Below are positions 43,367 to 53,605 of a DNA stretch of 64,000 nt, piece by piece (positions within the stretch are counted from its first letter, which is position 1; each line of letters begins with the position of its first letter). Position numbers and translations under genes: made by a program. The DNA is from Leishmania donovani (taxonomy: Eukaryota > Euglenozoa > Kinetoplastea > Trypanosomatida > Trypanosomatidae): NCBI RefSeq assembly GCF_000227135.1, contig NC_018257.1, forward strand, positions 1,158,608 to 1,222,607. The letters run 5' to 3'. Under the pieces are notes generated by a model that did no database searches, was not told where the DNA came from, and was given only the letters and a program-made list of their open reading frames with translations.

Positions 43367-45151
43367 ATGAGAAGATTTCTACCTATGCATATGTTAGTCA
43401 ATATCCACTTGAAGGCTCTAACACTGAGCAACACCTACTTTACAGCAGCTCCGCAACGTGAGGAAAATGAGAAGCTGCAGCTCTCTAATGCTGAGAAAGG
43501 TAAGGTGGTGACCCGCTTCCCCCCAGAGGCTAGCGGGTTCCTGCATATCGGCCATGCGAAAGCTGCGCTGATCAACCGCATGCTGGCGGACGCGTATGAG
43601 GGAAAGATGCTTTTCCGCTTCGATGACACAAATCCATCGAAGGAAAAGGAGCACTTTGAGGCTGCCATCGAGGAGGATCTCAAGACACTAGGTGTGCGGT
43701 ACGATTTCGGGCCAACATACTCGTCGGACTACTTTGATCTGATGTTCGAGAAGGCGGAGGACATGATCAAGCGTGGATTGGCGTACTGTGATAAGACACC
43801 GCGGGAGGAGATGCAGAAGTGCCGCTTCAACGGTATTCCGACAAAGTACCGCGATGCGTCTGTGGAGGAGAACATGCGCCTGTGGAGGGAGATGAAGAAG
43901 GGCACTGAGGAAGGCCAGATCACGTGCCTTCGTGCTAAGGTGTCCATTGACGACCCCAACAAGGCGATGCGGGACCCCGTCATGTACCGCGTGAGCATGA
44001 CCCCGCACGCCCGCCACGGGACGAAGCAAGTGGCGTACCCGACCTATGACTTCTGCTGTCCTCTTGTCGACTCGGTTGAGGGTGTAACCCATGCTCTTCG
44101 TACAAATGAGTATCACGACCGCAATGCCCAGTACTACTGGTTTTGCGACGCTATGGGGATCCGCAAGCCGACCATTGAGGACTTCTCGCGACTCAATATG
44201 GAGTACTCGGTAATGTCAAAGCGAATGCTAACAAAGCTGGTGGACACGCATGTGGTGGACGGGTGGGATGACCCGCGGCTCCCGACGGTGCGCGCACTAG
44301 TTCGCCGTGGTATGCAGATTGAGGCGCTTCGCCAGTTTGTGGCGGAGCAAGGCATGTCGAAGAGCGTGAACTTCATGGAGTGGTCGAAGATCTGGTACTT
44401 TAATGCACAGATTCTAGACCCCACAAGCCCCCGCTACACGGTGGTGTCGAACACGCTGAAGGTCCGCTGCACTGTGGAGGGGCAGAGACATATGGAAGCT
44501 GAAAAGAAGCCGCTCCACAAGAAGGACTCCAGCATGGGCGAGAAGACGTATTACAAGTCAGATATTATCTTTTTGGACGCTGAGGACGTGGTGCTCATCA
44601 AAGACGGTGACGAGGTGACGCTGATGGACTGGGGCAACGCATACGTCAAGGACATAAAGCGTCCGAGCGCTGATGCTCTGCCTACTGAGGCCACGATCGT
44701 TCTGCACCCAGAGGGAGATGTCAAGAAGACGAAGTTCAAGCTCACGTGGGTGCCGGAGAGCGACAAGGCGGTGATTTTGACACTGAACGAGTACGATAAT
44801 CTGTTGACCAAGAAGAAACCGGACCCAGAGGAGAGCATTGATGACATCATTGCTCCCGTTTCTCGCTACTCACAGGAGGTTATTGGCGAGGAGGCGCTGT
44901 CGGTGGTGAAGAAGGGTGACATTGTCCAGCTGGAGCGCCGCGGCTACTACATCGTCGACGACGACAAGGCGGAGAAGAAGGTGCTCATCTCAATCCCGGA
45001 TGGCCGCGACAAAGTGAACCATCTTTCCGCGAAGGCGCAGTACCTGAAGACACTGCCGAAGAAGGCGTCCGCCGCCGACGAGCTGGCGGCCAAGCGTGCA
45101 GCTAAGGCAGCGAAGAAGGCGGCTCAGAAGGCAGCGGCGAAGAGCAGCTAG
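43367..45151 (+). CDS. GluRS: Glutamyl-tRNA synthetase, cytosolic type, 594 aa
   Basis: Charges tRNA-Glu; in trypanosomatids the cytosolic enzyme also serves mitochondrial tRNA by mischarging tRNA-Gln (established knowledge). Class I motifs: HIGH at residues 60-63 within RFPPEASGFLHIGHAKAAL and the KMSKS variant VMSKR at 282-286. EGVTHALRTNEYHDRNAQYYW and VDGWDDPRLPTVRALVRRGM are typical of eukaryotic GluRS and not GlnRS. The anticodon-binding beta-barrels follow, then a Lys/Ala tail. The GST-like N-terminal domain of animal and yeast GluRS is absent; only about 45 residues precede the catalytic core. ATG 43,367 is the first in frame; Met7 and Met9 (MHML) are alternatives. First gene of the rightward cluster. 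Confidence 0.93.
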   Translation: MRRFLPMHMLVNIHLKALTLSNTYFTAAPQREENEKLQLSNAEKGKVVTRFPPEASGFLHIGHAKAALINRMLADAYEGKMLFRFDDTNPSKEKEHFEAAIEEDLKTLGVRYDFGPTYSSDYFDLMFEKAEDMIKRGLAYCDKTPREEMQKCRFNGIPTKYRDASVEENMRLWREMKKGTEEGQITCLRAKVSIDDPNKAMRDPVMYRVSMTPHARHGTKQVAYPTYDFCCPLVDSVEGVTHALRTNEYHDRNAQYYWFCDAMGIRKPTIEDFSRLNMEYSVMSKRMLTKLVDTHVVDGWDDPRLPTVRALVRRGMQIEALRQFVAEQGMSKSVNFMEWSKIWYFNAQILDPTSPRYTVVSNTLKVRCTVEGQRHMEAEKKPLHKKDSSMGEKTYYKSDIIFLDAEDVVLIKDGDEVTLMDWGNAYVKDIKRPSADALPTEATIVLHPEGDVKKTKFKLTWVPESDKAVILTLNEYDNLLTKKKPDPEESIDDIIAPVSRYSQEVIGEEALSVVKKGDIVQLERRGYYIVDDDKAEKKVLISIPDGRDKVNHLSAKAQYLKTLPKKASAADELAAKRAAKAAKKAAQKAAAKSS

Positions 45152-46121
45152 CGAGGCTCGAGAGCACGTGTATTTTTTTTTTTCGCATGCACGAGTCTCT
45201 GTCGTGCTCCACAAAACGTGTCGTTACCTGAAAGCCGTTCATGTAACTGTTGTCTTGTGTCTTTTGGTGGCTCAGGCGGGGCCGAGGCTCCCTCGTTGGT
45301 GACTCTGAAACGGGAGGAAGGTTAAATGGAGTCAAAGAGGTGCTTGTGGCGCTCTTGAAGTGATGGTCTTGCCCACGAGCAGCGACGGTTTGCCTTTTTC
45401 TCCCTTTCGCCATCACCCGCCATCGCTCTAAGTCTGTCTCCTCGTGCTCATGCCGTTCACTCATTATGGTTAACTTTGAAAGTTTTTTTTTTTTAAACCC
45501 CGTGAAAGGCTGAAGGGAGGGAATCACAAGAGAGGGATGGGTTGGTAAAGCAAATGTTTAAGTTGCAGAGGCTTGCGTGTGTGTTTGTGCAAGCTGTTTT
45601 GCTTCCTTGAAGGTTTTTCTTTTTGTGACCTTCCCTGACCGTCTCCGTTGTTTCTCTTTCCCGCGGACTTTTTCTTTTTCGCCTCAACGACGGCATCCCA
45701 AGACGCACGCATGCGCACGCAAGCAACGGCAAGCTGCAACCAACAGAAAAATACGTAAACAGGGAGAGGCATGGGAGGGCGTCAGTCCTTGTTGCGTGAG
45801 CATTCGTTGCGTTACCTTGAACCACCTGTTTCTCTATACGTTCGACCTGCTTTTCTTTGAGGGGTGATTTAAATGCACCGCGCTGCAAGGGCGCCATGAC
45901 AGCTGGATGCACATGGCGTAGTGTTCCCATGGTGCTGGCTTCTGGTCTGGCGTGGTCGAGCGAGAGCAGAGTCTGAATACTTCCTTTTCTTGCCACTCTT
46001 CTTCTTTCGTTTCTCCTTTTTTTTTCTGTTTGTCGGGTGCCACGGCGACTGTGCCACGACCGTTAACACGAACCAGCTTCACACTATCGCACTTTGTGCG
46101 CCACAGACGCTCTGGCCAACA
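45152..46121. other. Intergenic region, 0.97 kb
   Basis: 3' UTR of GluRS (T11 run near 45,486) and 5' leader of the helicase, with a strong pyrimidine tract at 45,980-46,028 and the first AG after it at 46,075-46,076. No gene seen. Confidence 0.55.
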
Positions 46122-49100
46122 ATGCCAAAGAAGGCGACGATATCATTTGCGGATCTCGGCCTCGGGACCCCGCTGCCCAGTGTTCTGGCGAAGTCCCGCG
46201 ACGAGCGACGAAAGGAGCAGCGAGTCGAGAAAAAGGAGAGGAAAGAGCGCACACGCGAGGCTATGGCCGAGGTAGCGGCGGCGCGTGACATCGTGGAGCA
46301 GCACAAGCGCCTTGTCGAAGCGGAGACGGCGCAGGAGCGAAAGCTCAAAGAGATGCATAAGCGTGAGCTGCGAGTGGAGCATCTGAAGGCGCGCTGTGAG
46401 CGCGAGGAAAGCCAGAGGCAACACACCGCGCAGCTGCGCGTGACACAGGAGAAGATCATCACCGAGTTGAGGACGGCGCGGCGGGAAGAGGAGGCTGAGA
46501 TGCAGCGGCTGCAGGCACTGCTAGAGCGTGAGACGGCAGAGAGGGCAAAGGTTGCGCCGGCCAATGTTCACATTGAGATTCACCGCACAGACGAGGTGAA
46601 GCAGCAGCGTGCTGGTCTGCCTGTTCTGCGCGAGGAGCAGCCGATCATGGAGGCCATCAACGAAACGCGCCGCACGTGCGTGTTGGTGTGTGGCGAGACG
46701 GGCAGCGGCAAGACAACCCAAATTCCGCAGTTTCTGTGGGAGGCGGGATACGGCCACCCAGAGGGCCACCTCTTCGGGAGGGAGGGCTGCATACTCATCA
46801 CGGAGCCCCGCCGTGTGGCTGCAGTGTCGATGGCGCGGCGTGTGGCCGAGGAGCTCAACGTTTCCTTCGGGAAAGAGGTGTGCTACCACGTCCGGTACGA
46901 TAACAACCTCTCTGACAAGTGCAGGCTGAAGTTTGCGACGGAGGGTATTGTGCTGAAGGAAATCCAGTCCGACTTTCTTCTTCGCAAGTACAGCGTCATC
47001 GTGATTGATGAAGCACACGAGCGCAGTATCTCGTGTGACATCCTGATTGGGCTGCTTTCTCGCATCGTGCCGCTGCGCAATGACATGTTTGAAGAGGAGC
47101 TGCGCAAGCATCACGGCGACGTGGACAAGACGTGCATTAAACCACTCAAGCTTGTCATCATGTCTGCCACCATGCGTATTACAGACTTCAAGGATAACCG
47201 GACACTTTTTCCCATTACACCGCCGCTCATCAACATCGAGGCGCGCCGATACCCTGTCACGAACCACTTTGCCCGACGCACGGAGCTGAAGGAGTACGTG
47301 GACCAGGCATTCGACAAGGTACGCCAGATGCACAAGAAGCTGCCGCCAGGTGGCATTTTGGTGTTTGTGTGCACCCAGCAGGAGATCGAGGATCTGTGTG
47401 GCCGTCTGCGTCGGCACTACGCGGCGACAAAGATCGAGTACTATGACAACGCCTACTCAAAACACCGGCTTCTGACCGGACGGAGCCAGGAGGAGACGGC
47501 TGCGGCGTCGAGCGACAGCGAAGGCGGCGGCGTTGCCACCGCAGAGGAGGCGGAGGAAAAGGACGAGTACGGCCTTCACACGACAGACTACGCCCTCGAC
47601 GACGAGAACGTGACTTGCAGCAACTCGAAGGAGATCGAAACCGTGCACGAGGGACGACTGCGACGACCTCCCCAGCCAAGCGGCGGAAGGGGCAAGTACC
47701 CCCGCGGTGAGGCGGGTGCGCGGCTAGCCGGCAGGGATCACTGGGGTCGTAGCGACGAGCACAGTGCCGCTGCCGCAGAGGGGTTGACGACTTTTCCAGG
47801 CGACGAGGAACAGGAGGAAGAGGTCAACGGGGAGTTGAACACCCTCCACGTTCTCCCGCTTTACGCGCTTCTCGACTTTCAAAAGCAACAAGAGGTTTTC
47901 AAGCCACCGCCTAAAGGCACTCGCCTCTGCGTTGTCGCCACCAACGTGGCCGAGACGTCCATCACAATTCCAAATATCAAGTATGTGGTGGATGCTGGGC
48001 GGGCTAAGTCCAAGGTGATTGACGAGGAGACCAAGGCGAGCTGCTTCCGAATCGAGTGGACAAGCCAGGCTTCCGCCGAGCAGCGCAGCGGCCGCGCAGG
48101 CCGTGTGGGGCCGGGACACTGCTACCGACTCTACAGCACCGCAGTGTACGCAAACTTGATGGCGAAGCACGGAGACCCAGAAGTGCTTCGCACCCCGCTC
48201 GATTCCGTCGTTCTTCTAATGAAGCACATTGGGGTGAAGAACGTCGGTGGCTTTCCGTTTCCGTCGCCACCGCGGGAGTCGGACTTGAAGGCTGCCCTGC
48301 AGCACCTCAGTGTCATTGGCGCCCTCGACGCAGCGAACAACTACAACATTACCAAGCTGGGTCGGCAGCTGGTTGCGTACCCGGTGCCGCCACGATTTGC
48401 GCGGGCTCTTCTCGAGGTGCTGCAGCAACAGAAGGCGCGATCCGCTGACGTGCAAGACATGGTTGCTGCCATCGTCGCAGTGGCCACGACGACGACCAAC
48501 GTCTTTACGGGAGAGGGCAATCAGCTCAAGGCGAGGAAGCTCAACGAGCTCGCCGACACTCCCACAGACCCTCGACAGGGGCGAATTCGCTCCTTGCTGA
48601 ACCCTGGAAGCGACCTGGTCACTTACCTCAACGCATTCTATGCCTACCGCAGCGATCCGTGGCATAGCTGTGGCATGTTCTGCTTGGTTCAGAAGAGCAT
48701 GCACGAGGCAAGGCTTCTATACACCCAGCTCCGCAGCCAGATGCGCCAGCACAACAAGGAGCAGGACGAGCTGGCCGACACCCTGGACGAAGGCGAGGCC
48801 TCCGTGCACGAAAAGAGTGAGCAAAAGATCGGGAGCCATACCAGTGGTGGATGCCCTTTGTCAAAGGAGACGGAGCTGCTGCTGCGGCAGGTCTTTATTC
48901 CAGGGCTCATGGACCAAGTTGCGCGTCGCGCGACGGTGCACGAGTGCCGCTCACTCGGGGTGGAGTACAACGACAAGCGCGCTACCAAGACACCATATCT
49001 GGTGCTGGGTGTAAACCGCACTATCGCCTACATTCACCCGACCAGTGCCGTGGCGCGCACGTTTCCGCCGCCGGAGTATGTGACATTTGGATTTCTGCAG

Positions 49101-49211
49101 AAAGTGCACCGTTCCGACACAAAAGTTGCACAGGCCATGATGATGGGCGTTACGGTTGTGATGCCAGAGTGGCTGCGTGCCTACGGCTTCGAGGAGGAGG
49201 AGGGAGACTAG
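46122..49211 (+). CDS. DEAH-box RNA helicase, DHX37/Dhr1 (Ecm16) type, 1029 aa
   Basis: In yeast and animals Dhr1/DHX37 removes U3 snoRNA from pre-18S rRNA during small-subunit assembly in the nucleolus. The start ATG 46,122 (MPKKATISFADLGLG) follows a pyrimidine tract and AG. After a charged coiled N-terminus (to about 150) come motif I GETGSGKTTQIPQF (from 191), Ia TEPRRVAAVSMA, II DEAHERS (296-302), III SATMRITDF (from 348), V TNVAETSITIPNIKYVVDAG (about 607) and VI QRSGRAGRVGPGHCYRLY (about 654). An acidic, low-complexity insert of about 130 residues separates parts of RecA domain 2 (about 450-575). The stretch PVLREEQPIMEAI and FKPPPKGTRLCVVATNVAET fit DHX37 better than other DEAH helicases. 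Winged-helix/OB domains complete the C-terminus. Confidence 0.88.
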   Translation: MPKKATISFADLGLGTPLPSVLAKSRDERRKEQRVEKKERKERTREAMAEVAAARDIVEQHKRLVEAETAQERKLKEMHKRELRVEHLKARCEREESQRQHTAQLRVTQEKIITELRTARREEEAEMQRLQALLERETAERAKVAPANVHIEIHRTDEVKQQRAGLPVLREEQPIMEAINETRRTCVLVCGETGSGKTTQIPQFLWEAGYGHPEGHLFGREGCILITEPRRVAAVSMARRVAEELNVSFGKEVCYHVRYDNNLSDKCRLKFATEGIVLKEIQSDFLLRKYSVIVIDEAHERSISCDILIGLLSRIVPLRNDMFEEELRKHHGDVDKTCIKPLKLVIMSATMRITDFKDNRTLFPITPPLINIEARRYPVTNHFARRTELKEYVDQAFDKVRQMHKKLPPGGILVFVCTQQEIEDLCGRLRRHYAATKIEYYDNAYSKHRLLTGRSQEETAAASSDSEGGGVATAEEAEEKDEYGLHTTDYALDDENVTCSNSKEIETVHEGRLRRPPQPSGGRGKYPRGEAGARLAGRDHWGRSDEHSAAAAEGLTTFPGDEEQEEEVNGELNTLHVLPLYALLDFQKQQEVFKPPPKGTRLCVVATNVAETSITIPNIKYVVDAGRAKSKVIDEETKASCFRIEWTSQASAEQRSGRAGRVGPGHCYRLYSTAVYANLMAKHGDPEVLRTPLDSVVLLMKHIGVKNVGGFPFPSPPRESDLKAALQHLSVIGALDAANNYNITKLGRQLVAYPVPPRFARALLEVLQQQKARSADVQDMVAAIVAVATTTTNVFTGEGNQLKARKLNELADTPTDPRQGRIRSLLNPGSDLVTYLNAFYAYRSDPWHSCGMFCLVQKSMHEARLLYTQLRSQMRQHNKEQDELADTLDEGEASVHEKSEQKIGSHTSGGCPLSKETELLLRQVFIPGLMDQVARRATVHECRSLGVEYNDKRATKTPYLVLGVNRTIAYIHPTSAVARTFPPPEYVTFGFLQKVHRSDTKVAQAMMMGVTVVMPEWLRAYGFEEEEGD

Positions 49212-50229
49212 CAGCAGCAACACGTCAGCACTTCTCTAGCGAGATCCACACATGCGTGTCTTTCTCGTCTTCTGTGTGGAGGCAGTGCCGCGTCTTGTAT
49301 GCCCCTCTCCCCCAGCCGCGTTCTCCACCACGGTGGTGTGATGCGCACCTCCTCGTAAAGTAGCTGGTCCTAAGAAGAAAAACACCTTCCCAGAGGACAC
49401 GGTGCTATGCTGCAGGGCCATGGTGATGGGCGCAGTGATGATAGCGTGCGTATATCTTCTTTTGATGTTGACGGCGTGACGCCCCCCCTGTTTTTCCCTT
49501 TTCCTTTTCTCCCCCGCTGTTCGCCTGACTTACCTGGCATTTAACGGACGATTAAGGCACGCCAGAGGTCATTACTCAATCAAATATAAATACACTCTCC
49601 CAGACAACACTCGTACAGATTCGCCGCTTCGTCTTTTAAATGCGCCAAAGCCTGGATGCCGCGCAGACAGAGAGAACATCACAGCGAAGCGCTCGCTCAA
49701 GTGCCACTCTTTCACGCTGGTGACTCCGCTGACTGCATCTGCGGTGAGGTCTTCGGTGCTTGTCAAGGCCCATCTACCGTTTGTTTCTACGGTCGGACAT
49801 CTCCTAATGATGCACACGTCCTTCTCGCTATGTCTTTTGTATCGGCTCTTGCTTTTTTTTCCGATCCTTATGTATTCTGCGCTCCGGCACACACAAACAC
49901 ACACATATATGGACACACATACACATTTGCAAATACACTTCGACACGCATTCCGCCCCTTGTTTGACCTCGCTATGAGTGCATCTCTTTGTTCGTTTGCT
50001 TCACGACTAAACTCGCTGGCATTTTCAGTCGTCGCGTTTCTCTCTGCCCCTCTCTCTGCGGGTGGTATTGTGCCCTTTCCTACATACTGCAGGAACAGAA
50101 AAGCGGTCTCACTGGCGTCCTTGCACACCAGAGGAGCCGCCGCCACACCCCCAGGAACACTTCCCACCCACCACTATTCCACATCAGAAGCAACACGCTG
50201 AGGCACCCCCACGCGCAAGGAGAGTCTAA
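49212..50229. other. Intergenic region, 1.0 kb
   Basis: 3' UTR of the helicase and leader of the ankyrin gene; pyrimidine-rich at 49,480-49,520 and 50,030-50,090. CA and AT short repeats near 49,890-49,930. No gene seen. Confidence 0.5.
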
Positions 50230-51465
50230 ATGAATTTCGGCGTCATTGGCGGGCAGCAGGGTCCCAAGGCGCTCCTAGATGCGGTGCAGCAGGCGGTCCG
50301 CGACGGCAACCTTGAAGCTCTCCGTCGTCTCTCCAAAGAGTTCCTTGCAATTAGCGACAACGTAGAGAAGTGCCGAGACGAAAATGGCAACACTATCGTC
50401 CACCTTGCCCTGGGCAAGAACACCACTACACTCGAGTACGTCATCGAGTCACTCCACGCGAACGTCAACGCCACAAATGCGCAGGGGCGCACTCCTTTGC
50501 ATGAGGCAGTGACACGGGACTACATAGCGTGCTGTCAGGTGCTCCTCGATCACGGCGCAGACGACACCATTCAGTCCACGACGCAGTCCACTCCTTTTCA
50601 CACGGCAGCGGCGTGTGGAAGTATCGAGGGCATGGAGGTGATTCTCCGCCACAGCGACAATCCGGAGGTGAAGGTGAACGAGTTAGACCGGCAGCGTAGT
50701 TCTGCCCTGCACAAGTGCGCATTTGACGGAGACGTGCGAGTGAGCCGGTGGCTGGTCGAGCACGGCGCCAACGTCGATGCGACCGACTCCACAGATGCGA
50801 CGCCACTCCTCATAGCCGTGAAGATGGGCCAGACAGAGGTGGCGGAGTACCTCTTGCGAAACGGGGCGGACTGCAACCGGCAAGACCGGCAGGGCAACAG
50901 TGGCTTGCACTTCTGTGCCGTTCGCGGCGATGTCAAGGCAGCCCAGCTGCTCCTCGCCGCTGGGGCGAACCCATGCTTGCTCAACGAGGAGTACGATACT
51001 CCACTGCACATCATTGCCCGAAACTCGCGCCTTGACTCCGGGGCTTGGGAGATGGTGGGATTGCTGCTCATGGCCGGCTGCGACCCGCTGCAGGTCAACG
51101 CGTCCAACAAGAAGCCGAGCGACTACGTCAGTCGCGGACTGAAGAAGATGTTCACCAAGGAAGAAGTCGAGCAGCGGCTGCGCAGGGAGGCGCAGCTGCA
51201 GGAAGAGAGCGACGCCGAGCTCTCCAGGGCGTGGGAGCAGTGCGCGCAGTGGAAAACCAAAGTGCTTGAGAACATCTCCTCACGGCGCCTCGTGGAGGCA
51301 GCGGAGGACGCGCGGCTGGCGCGGGAGAAGGAGGAGCGCATTCGCGCCGCCAACGACGCTAGAATGACATATGACGAGGCGCTCGCGAAGTGCCAGTTCT
51401 TGGAGGCGGAGATACAGCGGAAAAAGGCAATGCTAGAGAAGACGCTCACAAAATCCGGGCGTTAG
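50230..51465 (+). CDS. Ankyrin-repeat protein with C-terminal coiled coil, 411 aa
   Basis: Soluble protein with about seven ankyrin repeats between residues 50 and 300. Consensus helices are clear: NGNTIVHLALGK, QGRTPLHEAVTRDYIACCQV, QSTPFHTAAACGSIEGMEVI, RSSALHKCAFDGDVRVSRWL, DATPLLIAVKMGQTEVAEYL, GNSGLHFCAVRGDVKAAQLL, YDTPLHIIARN. Ankyrin arrays bind partner proteins. Residues about 310-411 form a charged coiled coil (KEEVEQRLRREAQLQEESDA; LAKCQFLEAEIQRKKAMLEK). No enzyme domain or membrane segment. ATG 50,230 is the first after a likely acceptor and begins MNFGVIGGQQGPKALLDAVQ. Partner and location unknown. Confidence 0.92.
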   Translation: MNFGVIGGQQGPKALLDAVQQAVRDGNLEALRRLSKEFLAISDNVEKCRDENGNTIVHLALGKNTTTLEYVIESLHANVNATNAQGRTPLHEAVTRDYIACCQVLLDHGADDTIQSTTQSTPFHTAAACGSIEGMEVILRHSDNPEVKVNELDRQRSSALHKCAFDGDVRVSRWLVEHGANVDATDSTDATPLLIAVKMGQTEVAEYLLRNGADCNRQDRQGNSGLHFCAVRGDVKAAQLLLAAGANPCLLNEEYDTPLHIIARNSRLDSGAWEMVGLLLMAGCDPLQVNASNKKPSDYVSRGLKKMFTKEEVEQRLRREAQLQEESDAELSRAWEQCAQWKTKVLENISSRRLVEAAEDARLAREKEERIRAANDARMTYDEALAKCQFLEAEIQRKKAMLEKTLTKSGR

Positions 51466-51738
51466 GGCGTTGCAATCTCTCGCCCTCCCTCGCACTCCTT
51501 CTTACCTTTTTCACCGCTTCTCTGCCATGTGTTTTTGCTCTTCGAGGGGGGGGGGGGACGGAGGTTGGGGAGAGAGTGGAGAGGGGACTAGTGTGTCCTT
51601 CCGACGCGTTCCTCCTCCGTTTTTTTTTCGTGTTGTATCTTTTGCTGCTTCTTTCCCCTCGCTACCGCCCCCCGAACTCACCCAAGATGTACAGTACGCG
51701 CCGCGAGAACATCGGCAAAACCGCCCTGCAACAACAGG

Positions 51739-51888
51739 ATGGCTTGCGTTCGACCCTACAAGAAACGAAAAAGACATCAACAACAGCAACGAGATGCGCG
51801 ACGACTAGAGCTGCTTGGACGTGCTGCCTGTCTCGACGGCTATGCTGTCGAGGTACTTCGCCTACTTTTGCGTTCACGCCCAGCTTGA
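51739..51888 (+). CDS. Candidate small ORF, 49 aa, basic
   Basis: An ATG-started frame ending in TGA in the space between the ankyrin gene and the next gene. It encodes MACVRPYKKRKRHQQQQRDA followed by RRLELLGRAACLDGYAVEVL and a short end. It has a basic N-terminus, a Gln4 run and an amphipathic second half. A long pyrimidine tract (51,615-51,680) is followed by AG at 51,685-51,686 and 51,693-51,694. If the second AG is used, 51,739 is the first ATG of the mRNA. A separate pyrimidine stretch at 52,070-52,100 is available for the next gene, which leaves room for an independent mRNA here. Not recognised; it could also be 5' leader sequence of the next gene. Confidence 0.35.
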   Translation: MACVRPYKKRKRHQQQQRDARRLELLGRAACLDGYAVEVLRLLLRSRPA

Positions 51889-52153
51889 TCTTGTAACCTC
51901 CTTGCCGACCTCATCGCATCATGTGACGTCAACAGCTGAGCGAGACGAAACCTCAAGAAAAGAGGGAGAGGGCTGCATCCGTTGCGCGACGTGCGTGAGC
52001 TCTGAATGTCGGACCACATGGAGGAATGCTATGGAACGCCTTTCCCCGTCTCTCTCTGGTCCCGTGAGTGTATCCTCTCTACTTCACTCCCCCACTCTCA
52101 CTTGCGCTCTTTGACACTACTCAACGAGGTAATACACGAAAAGGATTGTTGAC

Positions 52154-52651
52154 ATGAAGTCCGTAAAGGAGCGCGATGTTGCGGGGATGGTGGCATTTGA
52201 GCTGGCGCTGCAGTACAGCTTCATCCGGCAAGATCGCTCCTACCACTTTGTGCAGCTGCTGACGGCGCTGTGCTCCTTCGTGTTCTTCTCACAGCTGACG
52301 GCTCTCAATGTGCTTCTTGTTCTTCCGCCGCTGCTGCCGTCAGTGGAGCCGCATGTGGAATTTCTGCGCGCCTACAGTCATCCACTCTTGGCGGTACTTT
52401 CTCTGGTGGCGCTGTTGCTGATCCGGGCCAGCAAGAAGCGCTTCGTCATCGAGCCCGGAGAGCACACGATGGAACGGCTCAACCGCGACGTTCTGGAACC
52501 GTGCCTCGGCATGAAGTTCGATGCGCGCACAGGAATGCTGTTCTCCGACTGCCGCGCTGGCAGTCTGCGCGGGCGAGAGAACTACTATTCCCTTCGCTAC
52601 CTCGATGACCCACCGCAGTCCCTAGCTTCCGCGAGAGAGACGGAAGCTTGA
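52154..52651 (+). CDS. Two-TM hypothetical membrane protein, 165 aa
   Basis: Unrecognised. ATG 52,154 begins MKSVKERDVAGMVAFELALQ. Two hydrophobic segments are seen at about 32-60 (VQLLTALCSFVFFSQLTALN and following VLLVLPPLLP) and 74-91 (HPLLAVLSLVALLLIRA), then a basic stop-transfer (SKKR) and a soluble C-terminal part of about 70 residues (HTMERLNRDVLEPCLGMKFD; YYSLRYLDDPPQSLAS). The topology suggests a small ER or other endomembrane protein with both ends on the same side. Codon use is GC3-rich as in the neighbouring genes. Confidence 0.8.
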   Translation: MKSVKERDVAGMVAFELALQYSFIRQDRSYHFVQLLTALCSFVFFSQLTALNVLLVLPPLLPSVEPHVEFLRAYSHPLLAVLSLVALLLIRASKKRFVIEPGEHTMERLNRDVLEPCLGMKFDARTGMLFSDCRAGSLRGRENYYSLRYLDDPPQSLASARETEA

Positions 52652-53605
52652 GGACGGAGGAAGAAAGTTGGAGCTCGTGTTTGAGGGCAGCCAATACGGA
52701 ACGAAGCGAAGGAAAAACAAAACAGCGTGCCATGCGCGTCTGCTGAGTAACGAGAACCGAAACAAAGCACACCAACGTGCTGATGCGATGACATGAAGTC
52801 CATAGGCAAGCATCCAGTCAAACAGCGCCGAAGCTCGTTTTTTTTTTCTTCGGTTAGTTGAGGGCAACCGCCGACTGTGCCGCTGCACAGAGGACGCACT
52901 GAAAGAGGGACACGTGCTTTACGGCGGCGCGCATCAGCCGCGTGTGTATGTCTCTGTCTGTAGGCTAATGCGCATGGGCTCGACGATGGGCGGTGAATAG
53001 GGGTGGGGGTGGGGAGGCGCGAGAAAGTTCTGAAGAGGCGTCACGATCGCGTTGCAGCTGGCTTCTCTTTCTGTCTGTCGTCTCTTTCGCCGCTCACTAC
53101 CTCTCATCCTCCCCTCTGGTGCCAACGGATTCACCGCTGCTGCGACTCAACATCAAATGCCAGGGAGGCTTGCTTTCGTACTTCGCATGTACGGTTGTTC
53201 GCCCCTTTCCCTCGTAGCCTTCCAACCCCCTCCCCCGACTCTTCTGTCTTTATCTGCCTCGTGGCGTTTTACTATGTCGATTTTTTTTTTTCGTGGCACA
53301 TCTCCGCACTCCCTCGTCTCAGCATCGTACTGGAAAATAAGAGAAGAGAGACAGGCTGCATTTCTCTCAGCGCCTCCTTCCCTAACCTTCACCTGCCACT
53401 AAGTTCTGCGTTTCGTCCTCTCTCGCTCTCGTCGGGATCTCTGAAAAGGTGAGGGGCGAATCAAGCCACCACATTCTCCCTCCCTCTAGAGAGTACGCAG
53501 TCATTCATATTCTGTGCCGGCTACACCACATCTCCCCTCCCTCTCAGCCCTCGCAGCTACGTTGGCTCTCTCTGTTCCACAAAGGCATCTAGAAACGGGA
53601 AAAGG
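52652..53605. other. Intergenic region, 0.95 kb
   Basis: 3' UTR of the two-TM protein and the pyrimidine-rich leader of the phosphatase gene (53.06-53.58 kb, with a T11 run near 53,281). No gene seen. Confidence 0.5.

Noticed and set aside
43367..45151. Glutaminyl-tRNA synthetase as the identity of this gene
   Set aside because: The RFPPEASGFLHIGHAKAAL, NEYHDRNAQYYW and VDGWDDPR segments match eukaryotic glutamyl-tRNA synthetase.
46521..47417. 298-codon minus-strand frame
   Set aside because: Shadow of the DEAH-box helicase.
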